Assembly (NCBI RefSeq): GCF_000003815.2
Contig: NC_049980.1
Coordinates: forward strand, 15,929,576 to 15,993,575
From: Branchiostoma floridae
Taxonomy: Eukaryota; Chordata; Leptocardii; Amphioxiformes; Branchiostomatidae
DNA: 64,000 nucleotides
Reading direction: 5' to 3'
Below, piece by piece: positions 43,501-54,294 of the stretch (positions within the stretch are counted from its first letter, which is position 1; each line of letters starts with the position of its first letter). The notes under the pieces were generated by a model. The model had not been told where the DNA came from. It did not search any database and saw only the letters and a program-made list of their open reading frames with translations. The translations under genes and the position numbers were made by a program.

Positions 43501-46076
43501 TTTTTTTACCCATCTTGTTTTTTTCCCGCCCTATCGCACTATTTTTGCAATCTGCAGAGGATGTCATCCATAAAATTTACTTGCTGTGGCCTTATACATG
43601 TAACATCCATTGGCATAACACCGGTCGGTTTACTGCAATTTCTCAAGCAATGCTAATTTGGCAAATGATCAACGCATCATTTTCTCCAGTTACATGTTGC
43701 TGTTACAGCTTACCTTTGCCACTTCTTCTGTGTAAATTATTTTGTCTCTCTGGTCCTGCTAAAAACATAATATCGTAATTGGAACACACCGCGGAATTGC
43801 ACGGAGAACGGGCGCGTGGTTGGAAGGGGGTGCACTATACCGGTCGAACGAAACACGGCACAATTAACTGCCGCTATGTACCTTTATTCATCCTCTGTTG
43901 TTCCTTTCTTTCCTGTTAGTAGTTGCACAAAACAAAAATCTGCATGAGCATACAAAAAGTCATGAGAAAATGGGCGTATACTGACAAGAATTTTCATTTA
44001 ATTTTGGTCCGTCACAACCGCTATGACGTAAAACTTTACTGCTGGCCGTAGCATTAAAAATGGCGGGAAAATGGCGGCGTACGTTCAATTTGACCCATTC
44101 AGCCGTAGATCCGGGCTATTATGCAACGGTTCCTCACACTTTTACATGAGTTGTAGGTCACCAAAAGAAATTCAAGATTACTGTTGAATCATGCTCGTCT
44201 TGTGCCGTGAGAATATGTGATTATTATCTACAAATCTGGCGATGAACGTGACAGTGTGTTTGTCCCACGACGAGCTCGCCTGCCCCGAAAATGACCTGAA
44301 AACTTTTGGCCTTGTTGTCTTCGAATGCATTGTTATCGATGCTTTGTAAATTATGTATTGGACACCTAGATGTCTGAAGTGTGCATACCTCAGAAATAAC
44401 TATTGTTGCATGTGTAGATCTCTTTAAGTTCCACTATTTTTAATCGACCGGTATAAGGCTTATGACCGGTATTATGCCAATGCATGTTACACATGCAGTT
44501 TACTAGTCTTACTAATTAGTATGGTAGCTCCTACCTTTCTGTCTGGAAGGTTCCTGGCCACCCCCACTATCTGCTGGAACAGTGCCCCGTCCCCCATGTA
44601 GCGCTCCCCTGCCGCGCCCTTCTCCATGTAGTACCCCACAGCCTCCTCCAGCTGCTGCAGACTGTCCAGGTGCAGGTGGTCAGTCCTGGTCTGACTAGGG
44701 GTCATCCCCAGACTCTTCAGCAGCTCTGTGGCAGACACGATCAGGTCCACTCCAGCATTCACTCTGGAACAGGTATGTAGCATCATTAGACAACTGACCC
44801 AACTCAAAATACATTACATGCTATTTTCATCTCCATGAAAATGGAGATATAGGTTTGGGTGTGTCCGTTCGGAGTCTGCATACTACTACTAGTATCTGTT
44901 TGTGTTTCTTGATTTTTGTAGTCAGCACAGGGCTCGAAATTCATTTTTGGGATTAGGTGCACTGGTGCACCCAGCTTAAGAAATTGGGTGCACCAAAAAT
45001 GTTTTGGGTGCACCACTTAAATTTAAGTAGAATGTCAGAAAATCCTAATAATAAAACTTAGTTACAAGCTATCAAATTCTGAAACAAGTAACATGACAGA
45101 CATTTTTATTATCTTTCTAACACTTAGATGTCAAGAATATGATGTATACTAGTATACTTGATATCTTTCCATACATAAACCTAAGAAAATATTTGGGTGC
45201 ATCCTGTGCACCCACTGAAAAAAATTGGGTGCACAGTTCCAATTTTGGGTGCACCTGGGTGCACATGCACCCAGTATTTCGAGCCCTGCAGCATAACTCA
45301 AGAACTTCTTAATGGATTACAATATTTGATGTGTGTGGGTATGTGTTGGGAAGACGAAGGTCAAGGTTGGTTTTGGGTCCCCTAGTATGTGATGTCGGTA
45401 CTGCAGCAGAACTTTTAGTATCTTTTGACCTGGACATACTTTGTCTTGATTTTTTTGGTGGCAGGTAGCTTGGGATTAAATCTGATTTTATGAATAAAGA
45501 TTAAAAAAAAACCCCACAACTTTGAATCTAGGTCACTAGATCAAGGATGATAAGTAACCTGTATTGTTATGTCTAAAGTTACTTTCTGGCATTTTTCTCT
45601 CAACATCACACAAATCAAAATGATTGACAACAGTCTCATTGACTCCCAAAGTTGTCTCTACACCTTATTTTACCACTGTGAGCAGCTGGATTTCTGGTTA
45701 ATAACGTGGTCCCATTCGTTGTGACAAAGTGCACAATATTGACACGCCCACAAGAAGAAGACCAGAGGATTTATGATATGACCAAGGAGGTATGACATGG
45801 TGGAGTACATAACTAACGTCTCTACCTCTTCTCTGCTATATACCAAAATAAATGCATTCCATTTCCATCAAAGTGCATCTCTTCAAACATTACAAGTCAA
45901 AATAGGTGTCCCAAAAATTATGCTCACCCAACTGCAACTCGGTGAAAGCGGACCACCGGTAGTTGGATCTGAGCCTGCCATGATTGCAGGGTCCTCTCCA
46001 CGGGTCCATGGGGCGAGTAGTACATGTAGGCTGCAATAAATACGCAGAAGGCAATAACAAATCGTCCCGAAACCAT
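40518..46076 (-). CDS. ADPGK: ADP-dependent glucokinase, five exons, 473 aa
   Basis: Exons in transcript order: 45928-46076, 44535-44763, 42563-42622, 41475-41891 and 40518-41084; phases 2-0-0-0 agree and the total is 1422 nt. The enzyme phosphorylates glucose with ADP as donor and in animals is associated with the ER lumen. Residues 1-20 are a hydrophobic signal or anchor (FVIAFCVFIAAYMYY). RVAVGVNAGVDLIVS marks the start of the ribokinase-like fold. FFIGGNAALMGERM and VLLGGPMGPQ are the glucose-binding region, and PDLVVLSGLHLLE is typical of the family. The C-terminal PIRTVGLGDAIS (GLGDAIS at 454-460) carries the catalytic aspartate. Its length is close to human ADPGK (497 aa). It lies head-to-head with metaxin-1. 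Two pairs of mobile elements each contribute a copy to its introns. Confidence 0.95.
42028..42125 (-). repeat. Copy of the dispersed short repeat family in an ADPGK intron
   Basis: In reverse orientation it reads GACCACCTCACCTCTACATT, AAGACCACCTGGCC and AACCACTTTTTGGTGG, matching the copies at 20.1, 56.7 and 59.1 kb. The AACCACTTTTTGG block is shared exactly with the 59.1 kb copy. Confidence 0.55.
43059..43591 (+). mobile_element. Harbinger-like non-autonomous element, copy 1 (533 bp, TTA target duplication)
   Basis: Ends are GGCCACAGCAAGTAAATTTT and its inverted copy AAAATTTACTTGCTGTGGCC. It is flanked by TTA on both sides (43056-43058 and 43592-43594). Three-base TWA duplications and GGCC-type ends fit PIF/Harbinger MITEs. 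No transposase is encoded. A second copy lies at 46824-47362 in the opposite orientation. Confidence 0.85.
43836..44455. mobile_element. Possible element bounded by 12-bp TATACCGGTCGA inverted repeats
   Basis: TATACCGGTCGA (43836-43847) and TCGACCGGTATA (44444-44455) are exact inverted repeats 620 bp apart. TATA could be a 4-bp target duplication around CCGGTCGA ends. The interior has an ATGGCGGGAAAATGGCGGC motif near 44058. No coding capacity. A further GACCGGTAT lies just outside. Confidence 0.4.
44928..45288 (+). mobile_element. CAGGG-ended MITE, copy 1 (361 bp, CAGCA target duplication)
   Basis: Terminal repeats are CAGGGCTCGAAAT and ATTTCGAGCCCTG. The flanks are CAGCA on both sides, a perfect 5-bp duplication. 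The subterminal regions are full of GTGCACC/GGTGCAC motifs. CAGGG ends suggest the hAT superfamily, in which 5-bp duplications are known for one clade. Located in ADPGK intron 1. Confidence 0.85.
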
Positions 46077-46405
46077 AGTTAAAGCTTCTACTATCAGTAT
46101 CACGGCTCAAGCGTAGGGCAAAAGTCTCAGGCGAATGGATTCAACTTTCTTCAAGGGGTCGACCATGGAACAACCTTCATTCTAGATATACAAGCGCACC
46201 ATACAAAATAGTCCAACCAAATTTGCAGTGAAAATATTTCTTATGATTAATTAGACAAAATATTTCTAGTATCAAAAATATCTTAAAGACTGTGATACTT
46301 CTTTGATGTAAATCTAAATCGGTTAGATGGGACCAAGGAGATGGGACAAAAATGAGCGCATTGATTTGACCACGTAAGCATACCGCCGTGACCCAAGATG
46401 GCGGC
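46077..46405. promoter_or_regulatory. ADPGK-MTX1 bidirectional promoter interval
   Basis: Only 321 bp separate the two divergent start codons (46076 minus, 46398 plus), so both promoters and 5' UTRs must share this space. No TATA box is evident for either. AAGATGGCGGC at 46395-46405 spans the MTX1 start codon and matches the YY1 consensus often found at the 5' ends of TATA-less housekeeping genes. Confidence 0.7.
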
Positions 46406-49400
46406 GCCCATGGAGCTGTGGTGCTGGAAGGGGGATTGGGGCCTGCCGTCGATTGATGTAGACTGTTTGACCGTCATTGTAAGTGTGAAAACAATCTTAA
46501 GCATTGACAAGACTATACCACATATGCTTGAAAGATTTTTGTGTGTTTCATACCTTTATATGGTTCATAAATCATATAAATGCATAATTTGATGGGTGGG
46601 CCGGATGGCCGATGGGTGGGTACTCGTCTGACATATCGTCTGACATCCGATACAAATATCAACCCCAGCTTCTTAGGAGTCGGAGTATGAGGACCAGACT
46701 TGTGTCGTTCTTTCGTGCTCTAACATTTAGCATTGCCTCATTGCTGGCATACCCTAAACTTTTACCATATACTTTTACTTTAAAGTATAATTCATGACTG
46801 GACCAAACTGTCAAGCCCAGTAAGGCCACAGCAAGTAAATTTTATGGATAACATCCTCCGCAGACTGCAAAAATAGTGCGATAGGGCGAAAAAAAACAAG
46901 ATGGGTGAAAAAAAACAAGATGGCTACATTTTCAAAAATAGGCACCATAAAGTTGTGATGAATGTTGTATACACAAGAATTCAAGGGGCAAAACATGGTA
47001 TCAGAGCCAATAAGGCATTCATTCCTGTATTCAAGACATGTAATAATGTGGTAAAAGTGCCACTGGTGTGGTAGACTGGCATCACCAACAAAGTTGGTAA
47101 CCACACTCATGGCTTCCATATTGGTGTCACTTTTACAACTATCCAATAAGTTTCATTTCTACAACTACAGTCCTGGGTACCTCGCAAGTGTAACTTCTAC
47201 AGTACAATTATTAGGCTACAGCACAACATATTTGCCCATTGTGGTACTTCATTGTCATGTTGACCATCGCTGTAGAAGAAAAAAATCTTTTTTTTCTTTC
47301 TGAAATCAGGCGAAAATTAATGCGCGCGCTGATGTCATCCAGAAAATTTACTTGCTGTGGCCTAAATTATGATATTGCATTCCCCAGAAATCCTAAACCA
47401 TAGTGCTTATTTACACATCTGGCGCGATAAAAGACATCTATCACATGTTGTTCCCTCCTTTTCAATCCATAGGCTTATGCAAAGTTTGCAGGTGCCCCAC
47501 TGAAGCTGAAGAAAATCAACAACCCATGGAAGTCTCCATCAGGTAGTATTTTAATACACATGTCCCTCTCAACCCTTTGTAACAGTTATGTTCTGCCTGC
47601 TTGTTAAAGTTTGTACCCTTGATGCTATTTCAGGCATGAAAATTTTGTGTTTTTACACATCACTGTGCTTTCTTGATACAGGCTCCCTACCAGTGTTCAA
47701 GAATGGTGAGGACTTGGTCTTTACATCTCCTGGAAGGATACTTGACTACCTTAGGCAAGAGGTATATGCTATCTTCATGTATGATATATTTTTATATGTT
47801 TTAATAACCATGGACAGGTTAGCAAACAAAAAGATTGAGCCAGTGATTACTACGGAGGATGGCATCCAGGCTAAGAGATGTGGATATATGTAAAGATATA
47901 TGATATATGAAAGATATATGTAAGATAACATACGTATTATAACACTACTAGTATCAAGTCTACCTGTTCATGGTTATCAACCCACAAGAATGAGCCAATG
48001 GTTACTATTAATGATTGCACCCAGGTAAAATACATACCTAGACTTTCACAAGAGAATCCACAAGTCAGAAACATTATCTGCTTTTCAGTATATGTGTACC
48101 TAGTGGTATGGGGTAAAATGAGTAAGGCTACTATGCAATGTTTCTCAGTGATGTTAGTCTATAGTCAGTGGATATTGCAGTTGTGCAGTGGTACATGTGT
48201 ATAGTGTGACTATGGTAATGTGGAGCCCCATGCACATGTTTTTGTAACCCTTAAAATTATGTTACAGAAATTTAATGCTGACTATGAACTCACAGCAAAG
48301 CAGAGCTCTGATGTGGTGGCGTTCACATCACTTTTGGAGGAAAAATTTATACCAGCAATGGTAAGGTTTTTGTAATTTAGATTGTTTGAATTACATTTGT
48401 TTTGTTGCTAAACAACTTCATTCCATGATCGAGCATTCCTAGATATATCAAGAATGGAGAGGACTTGGTCTTTTTATCTTCTAGATGGACATTTGACATC
48501 ATGATTTGTCATCATATCTTTTGGTCATCATTTTTTTCAGCTTCACTCCTTCTGGATGGACGCTAGAAATTACGTAGATTTCTCGCGCCCATGGTATGCA
48601 CGGGCACTGCCATTTCCGCTGAACTTCTTTGTCCCTGGCCGGATGCAACAAGCAGCAGAGGGGAGGCTACAGTACACACGTGGTGGGGACCACCTCATAG
48701 ATGGGGAGATGGAGTCTCAGGTATATCAAACATACAGATCCAGCTTGTTAGAATACTTATTTGCATTTTGTTTGTTTTAGCCTTTGTTTATTCATGTAAA
48801 AATCAAATCGACCTGCTGGCTGCTTTTCATTGAGGTTATGAGTGAAGAGGTAAGGGTCAGATGAAAAATAAAAAGGACATAGCTTACATGATTTAAGTGC
48901 TTATAAACCTATCAACACATAGTCTTGATAAACCCATAAACAAATGTCTTTATATACATGGTACTACAAATGTATTAGTGTTCTACCATGTCATATACAT
49001 GTATCTCAATGGTTAACTATGCTTTTCTCTGGTACGAACTTGAATGACTGTTGCCCACTTCTTATTCTCAGATCTACAGAGATGCTAAAGAGTGTTTAAA
49101 CCTTTTATCTGGACGATTGGGGGAACAGGATTTCTTCTTCGGCCAAAGGTACACGTTGTTTATATTCCTTTTACACATTCATAAGACAATCCCTTTCCCA
49201 TCTGCGTGTTTTATATAATTCATCGATGGTATATCTGGCATAAGGTGTACGCTGTCATGGTGTTAGTATAAGCAGTATGCTTGAGCATTTCACCAAAATG
49301 TATCATACATGTAAGTATGTTTGTGTCTTGAAATAAAAAAGGTATGCTATACGTCAATAAAGGTAAGACATCCTGGTAATAAGATATGCCAAATAGCCAT

Positions 49401-50725
49401 TACTCAAGCAACTGGATAATATGCATAGGTATTTTTTGTGCCCAGTAATTAACAGTGTATACTCAGTATATTTTGACTATCATCACTCATCAGGGAGGTT
49501 TAATACTTGCAACATTGTTATCAATTGTGGAAATGCATTATTAGGAGATGAAATATATAGGAATGTTCAAGGCAAGAAAAATCATGTACAAAATACGTGT
49601 TTATGATTAGGAATCAGGGCTCGAAATACTGGGTGCATGTGCACCTTGGTGCACCCAAAATTGGAGCTGTGCACCCATTATTTTCTGTGGGTGCACAGGT
49701 GCGCCCAAATATTTTCTTAGGTTTATGTATATTAAGATGTCAAAGTATACTAGTATACATCATATTCTTGACATCTAAGTGTTAGGAAGGTAATAAAAAT
49801 GTCTGTCATGGTACTTGTTTAAGAATTTGATAACTTGAAAAGAGCCGAAGAGACTTAAATTTAAGTAGTGCACCCAAAATTTTTTTTGTGCACCCAATTT
49901 TTTTAAGGAGGGTGCACTAGTGCACCTAATCCCCAAAATGAATTTCGAGCCCTGGGAATATACAAGACTTTCAAAATCTCTTAAGTCTAGATGATTTCCA
50001 TTACCTTGCACTTAATGAATCCCCTTTGCTGTGTCGTCCCTAGCCCCACCACCCTGGATGCTATAGTGTTTGCCCACATTGCCCCGGTACTGAAGGCTCC
50101 CCTCCCCAGCAACCAGCTCCAGAACCACCTGAAGAACTGTAACAACCTCGTCAACTTCTGTGCTCGTGTAACCAGCAGATACTTCCCATCAGACTCAGAA
50201 GGTACTGGTTTTTTATATTTGCCACATTACATTATCAAACATCCATTAAGCATTGTCCAGGGCAGGATATTTTCCAGAGTATTCAGACAGAGACATATTG
50301 ACTCCTGTATACATTTGAAATAGAGTAGTTCATGTACATTATAATATTTATGTGGACATCAAAGCCTGAATTAATTGCATGTTTGATGCACCTTTTCTAT
50401 AATTTGTCAGTATATTGACCATTGACATAAGTAATTTTTAAAATTTTACTTCTTAGGTTCTTAGACTTTATTACATGTATTATTTTTCCCTCCAGATGCA
50501 GACCATTCAACATTCACACCAAGTACTGTTGATGATCGGCAGTACAGCACAACCAACAAGATCCTGTCAGCAGGCGTGGCCATTGCTGCCATGGTCGCTT
50601 ATGCCCTCCTTAGTGGACTAGTCCAAATTGACATGAGTGGGGATGATGATGTTCCAGCAGTTCCTGAGTCAGATATCAATGTTGAAAATTTCAGGTTTCA
50701 GGAAGAAGAACAAGAGGATGATTAA
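46398..50725 (+). CDS. MTX1: Metaxin-1, eight exons, 322 aa
   Basis: Exons: 46398-46478, 47473-47542, 47682-47761, 48268-48360, 48541-48720, 49072-49148, 50044-50201 and 50496-50725; phases agree and the total is 969 nt. Metaxin-1 is an outer mitochondrial membrane component of the SAM/MICOS-linked complex that inserts beta-barrel proteins. The start MAAPMELWCWKGDWGLPS is nearly diagnostic. A GST-like N domain follows (VFKNGEDLVFTSPGRILDYL, KFNADYEL), then the C domain (FVPGRMQ, FFFGQSPTTLDAIVFAHIAPVLKAPLPSNQLQ). A transmembrane helix near residues 269-291 (AGVAIAAMVAYALLSGLV) is followed by an acidic tail. The length matches human MTX1 (317 aa). It is divergent from ADPGK. Confidence 0.96.
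46824..47362 (-). mobile_element. Harbinger-like non-autonomous element, copy 2 (539 bp, TAA target duplication)
   Basis: Same ends as 43059-43591 but in reverse orientation, flanked by TAA at 46821-46823 and 47363-47365. It lies inside the first MTX1 intron, ending about 110 bp before exon 2. Confidence 0.85.
49615..49954 (-). mobile_element. CAGGG-ended MITE, copy 2 (340 bp, GGAAT target duplication)
   Basis: Terminal repeats CAGGGCTCGAAAT and ATTTCGAGCCCTG, flanked by GGAAT on both sides. It is inverted relative to copy 1: the GGTGCAC-rich end and the end with the AAATGAATTTCGAG motif are swapped. Located in the MTX1 intron between exons 6 and 7. Confidence 0.85.
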
Positions 50726-53062
50726 TTTTGGGACCTGTGAATTAAAGATATGTAAGCTTGTCTGGCAGCTTTGATCTGTAATCAATGAATGCGTACAAGA
50801 AATGACCAGTAGATAGACTTTGAATGTTGATTGGCAAGCTTTGTATTAGGGAAGCTTACACATGTAATTGTATGATATGTATTTTTTTTGTTTTAAAACT
50901 GTGTAAGACATTGAAAAAAATGTTTGTTATGACAAAGATGTCATTTTTTGTAATCTTTAAGAATGTACATATTAGTTGGTCCTTGAACAGTGAATTTATG
51001 ATTTATTGCATTTGCAATTGCATTAGTGTTGCTTGAAATTGTTAGTCATATTTCTTTTCAGGGCAGTGACTTGTTCAGTAAGAACAATAGCAAAGCTTTG
51101 CTAGTAAACATCAATGTATGTGTAATTGCTGTATTGACGGAGGGACAAGGGTACTGCTGTAGGGTAGTGCTGTTCTGACTGCATGTAGCTCACCTGTTAT
51201 GTCAAGTTGAACATGATGGTACAGGAATGAAGACATTGAGATGCCTCATTAAAAAAGAGGAAGATGACCACTTGTGTACACTTTTGTGTTCCTTTATGTC
51301 TTTTGTTTGCTACATTGAACACAATCAAGAAATCAGTTCCTTTTTGTCACTATGGAAAGGCAGGCTAAAAGTGTTATTACTGCCCTCTACTTTTAGAGTA
51401 TGGTACTGCAGTAATCCATAGGGTAGGATACATTGTACTTCAAATTTGTGATTTGATTTTGCAGCAAGGAGAAAATTAAGTGTTCACAGTCAAGATAGTG
51501 GTGTAGCCACCACCGCAAAAAGCAGGTAGCTTTAAATTTAAATTAAATATCAATTCCTATTTCAAAAATTGGCAACCTGAAAATTGTCACTTTGATTCAC
51601 TCCCCAGCAGAATGTTTGCTGCTCAAACATAAAAGTGCCTTGCTTTCAAATTACAGCAAGTTCTTTGCTTTGAATGCAAGTTTTCAAAAACTTGCCTTCT
51701 CCAAAGAAACTATGAGAACAAACCAAATTTACTGCCTTTCTTGGGTTGATATTACTTTTTTTCCACAAACACTAGAGAAAGACCATACAACACTTTTTAG
51801 CCACACATCCTCATTTTAATACCATGGTGTATTCATTAGTGATAGTGTAACACAATCTTGAAGCAGGAGCAAGCAGTGACAATAAGTCTTACCAAAAATA
51901 GCTAAGCATTTGACATACATTCTGGTACCATGAATGAATTTTAACTACTGTGTCATGATTTTTAGGAAGAGGTGTTGCTTAAGCACACTTGGATGGTTAT
52001 GTTGCCCCTTAGTTGGTTTCATTGGCCGTTGTACCTACAAAATACTAACCATCAAATGAGCCAAACATCAGCTAAAAGATCATGCTAGTAAGGTACTGAT
52101 CATTCGGATCAACTCTTCACTTTAATGGCTATGCAAGGCGCCCTGTGTCTAACCAGCATCTACATAATCATCAGAGGCAATCTAATGAATACAAACAACC
52201 TCACTGCCTAAATGCTTCAAACACTTTTTGTTGATGATAGGTAACCAATTCTTAAAAATCATTAACATATGTGATGCAATTGAATTCAAACACACAAAAA
52301 GTCCTGTACTGTATACATAAGTAAAGAATTCTTGGGATAAAAACATTTCAGTATTTTGTTGTTTCTCACAGCAATTTTTATAGTGTGGTCCAACAGGTCG
52401 AGTGGTCCTGAGCTGAAACAATGTGTAATTTGTGGGGCACAGTTGTCTGCGACATTTTTTACTGCTGGGTAATTGTAACTCATGCTATTACCTCATCTCA
52501 AGGAGGTTCTGATATAACCTCCTTGCTCATCTCTACCCAGAGAAGAGGTTAGTACTCGTAAATGTGCACAGTATTTGAATTAAGAAAAGCAACATTCCAT
52601 TGTTTCAATTTCATTAGATTTCACATGGAGGTTAAAGAACCTCTTAGTTTTTCCACTAGCCGAGGAATCAAATGGTTTGATAACGGAGCAAAGTGGACCA
52701 TTACTACTAAATTGCTGTAAGAAACATTCTGATGATTGACATTTTATTCCTTCTCTCCTCGCACTTACGCCAGTAGTGCACCAATTCTGACTAATACCAT
52801 TCATCTAATTCACAGGACAACCTCAAATTTCAAAATAGGAATGATTCTAAGTCTGATAGCCATATTCCTCAATTATTAATAACACTCTAATTTATGTGTA
52901 CTACACAAAATGTGACACTGTAATATAATGTTGATGATACCACTTGTTTTGTGACGATAGTAAGGTATTCCAGACTTGCATCAACTCTTTAACATTAAAT
53001 GTGACAAAATTCTAGAAGTCCTTTCTAAAAGTCCTCATAGAAAATTCAGCATGCATGATGAT
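50726..53062. other. Convergent 3' UTR region of MTX1 and LIN7
   Basis: MTX1 (plus) and LIN7 (minus) converge here. On the minus strand AATAAA at 52743-52748 could end the LIN7 transcript about 320 nt after its stop. For MTX1 only an ATTAAA just after the stop (about 50741) was noticed, so its 3' end is unresolved. No additional exon is supported. Confidence 0.5.
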
Positions 53063-53665
53063 CTAACATTCCATTGGCCTACGTCCACGGCGGTTGTTTC
53101 GCATCTTCTCGAAGCGGGCCTCCATCTCCTCCAGGACTTTAGGAGTGTAGCGGACGACCAGCTTGACGGTGCCGGTGGCGGCCTTTAACAGCTCGACGGC
53201 CTTTTCGTGATTCTCCCCCTCCACACTGACGCCGTTCACGGACAGGAGCTGATCGCCTCTCTTCAGCCCCCCGTGCCTGTCTGCCACACCGCTGGGGATG
53301 ACTCGGGAGATGTAGATCGGGGAATTTTGCTCCTTTCCACCCATAACATTGAAGCCCAGCCCTTCCTCCGTCTTCGGCAGCTCCACAACACGGGGGTGTG
53401 CGTGGCCCTCGCTGGCAGCGAAGGCGGCAACTGTCGCTTTCGCGGTCGCGTTGGCTCGTATCTCTGGACTGCCGGTCAGGTCCACCGTTTCGTAGACATG
53501 CTCGTAGACCTCCCTGATTGCGTTGCAGAAATCGGACTGGAGAACCTTCTGCAGAGCCTGTAGCTTCTGAGGAGGGACTTCTCCTGTCTTCTGCAGGTTA
53601 TCCAGCAGCTCAATGGCCCGCCTTACATCTCTCTCCAGAGTCAACGCTTCACCTGTAGACGCCAT
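53063..53665 (-). CDS. LIN7: LIN7 polarity scaffold, intronless, 200 aa
   Basis: A single uninterrupted frame encodes the whole LIN7 protein. An L27 domain spans about residues 10-65 ([36 protein letters not shown]). A PDZ domain spans about 93-175, with GLGF at 102-105, [18 protein letters not shown] and [19 protein letters not shown]7 binds CASK/LIN2 and PALS-type proteins through L27 and receptors through PDZ, working in basolateral sorting and synaptic complexes. Length matches vertebrate LIN7 (about 200 aa). The start lies in ATGGCGTC, a common YY1-like context. Vertebrate LIN7 genes are multi-exon, so the lack of introns suggests retroposition or intron loss. No frame damage is present, arguing for a working gene. 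Confidence 0.95.
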   Translation of the reverse strand: MASTGEALTLERDVRRAIELLDNLQKTGEVPPQKLQALQKVLQSDFCNAIREVYEHVYETVDLTGSPEIRANATAKATVAAFAASEGHAHPRVVELPKTEEGLGFNVMGGKEQNSPIYISRVIPSGVADRHGGLKRGDQLLSVNGVSVEGENHEKAVELLKAATGTVKLVVRYTPKVLEEMEARFEKMRNNRRGRRPMEC

Positions 53666-54294
53666 TTTGGATGTCTCAGAGTCTAGCTTGCCTTTGTGAT
53701 TTTGTGTCCCGCCGCGACGTCCAGAAAGTAGTCCCTACGTATTTCAAAGAGCCATGTCTGCGATAGACCGCTTTGAAATAAATACTTCTCTATATAGTAT
53801 GATGATAGATATATGTATTAAACATGGACGTCAAAATCACCCATATTTCCTAAACACAATGTTTATCTCAGTCCACCCTTCCCGCCCCTTCGACCTGATT
53901 ACAGCTCCCTATTACTATACAGTGGCGTAGTGATCTACAATAAACAGCTAATTATAATATCAACATTTGGTATCGGCACACAGTTCAGTTGCAAAATGCT
54001 ATTGTATCGTATTACAACTCTGACAACGCTTTGAATTAGCAGCCTTTGATATATTCAAGAATAAATGCATTTAAAGTCGACTCTACTCTGACTGTAGGCT
54101 ACTAAAGGGTCAGAGTTCTCGTTTGCTTTGCAGAGCTTTGCAGCAATCATTCAAACTGTAGAGTGAGACCAACTCACTCGAGGTCAAAGTTGAGGCGCCT
54201 AATTTGTTTTCACTTTCTGCAGTGTCTTGGAGAAGCGTTTCATTTTGGGGGTCATTCTCTCACATCAACTGCTAAACAAACAGAGACAAGAGTA
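53666..54294. promoter_or_regulatory. LIN7-PIGB divergent promoter interval
   Basis: The two start codons are 629 bp apart and divergent. The region holds both 5' ends but no clear TATA box. Nothing else was recognised. Confidence 0.5.
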
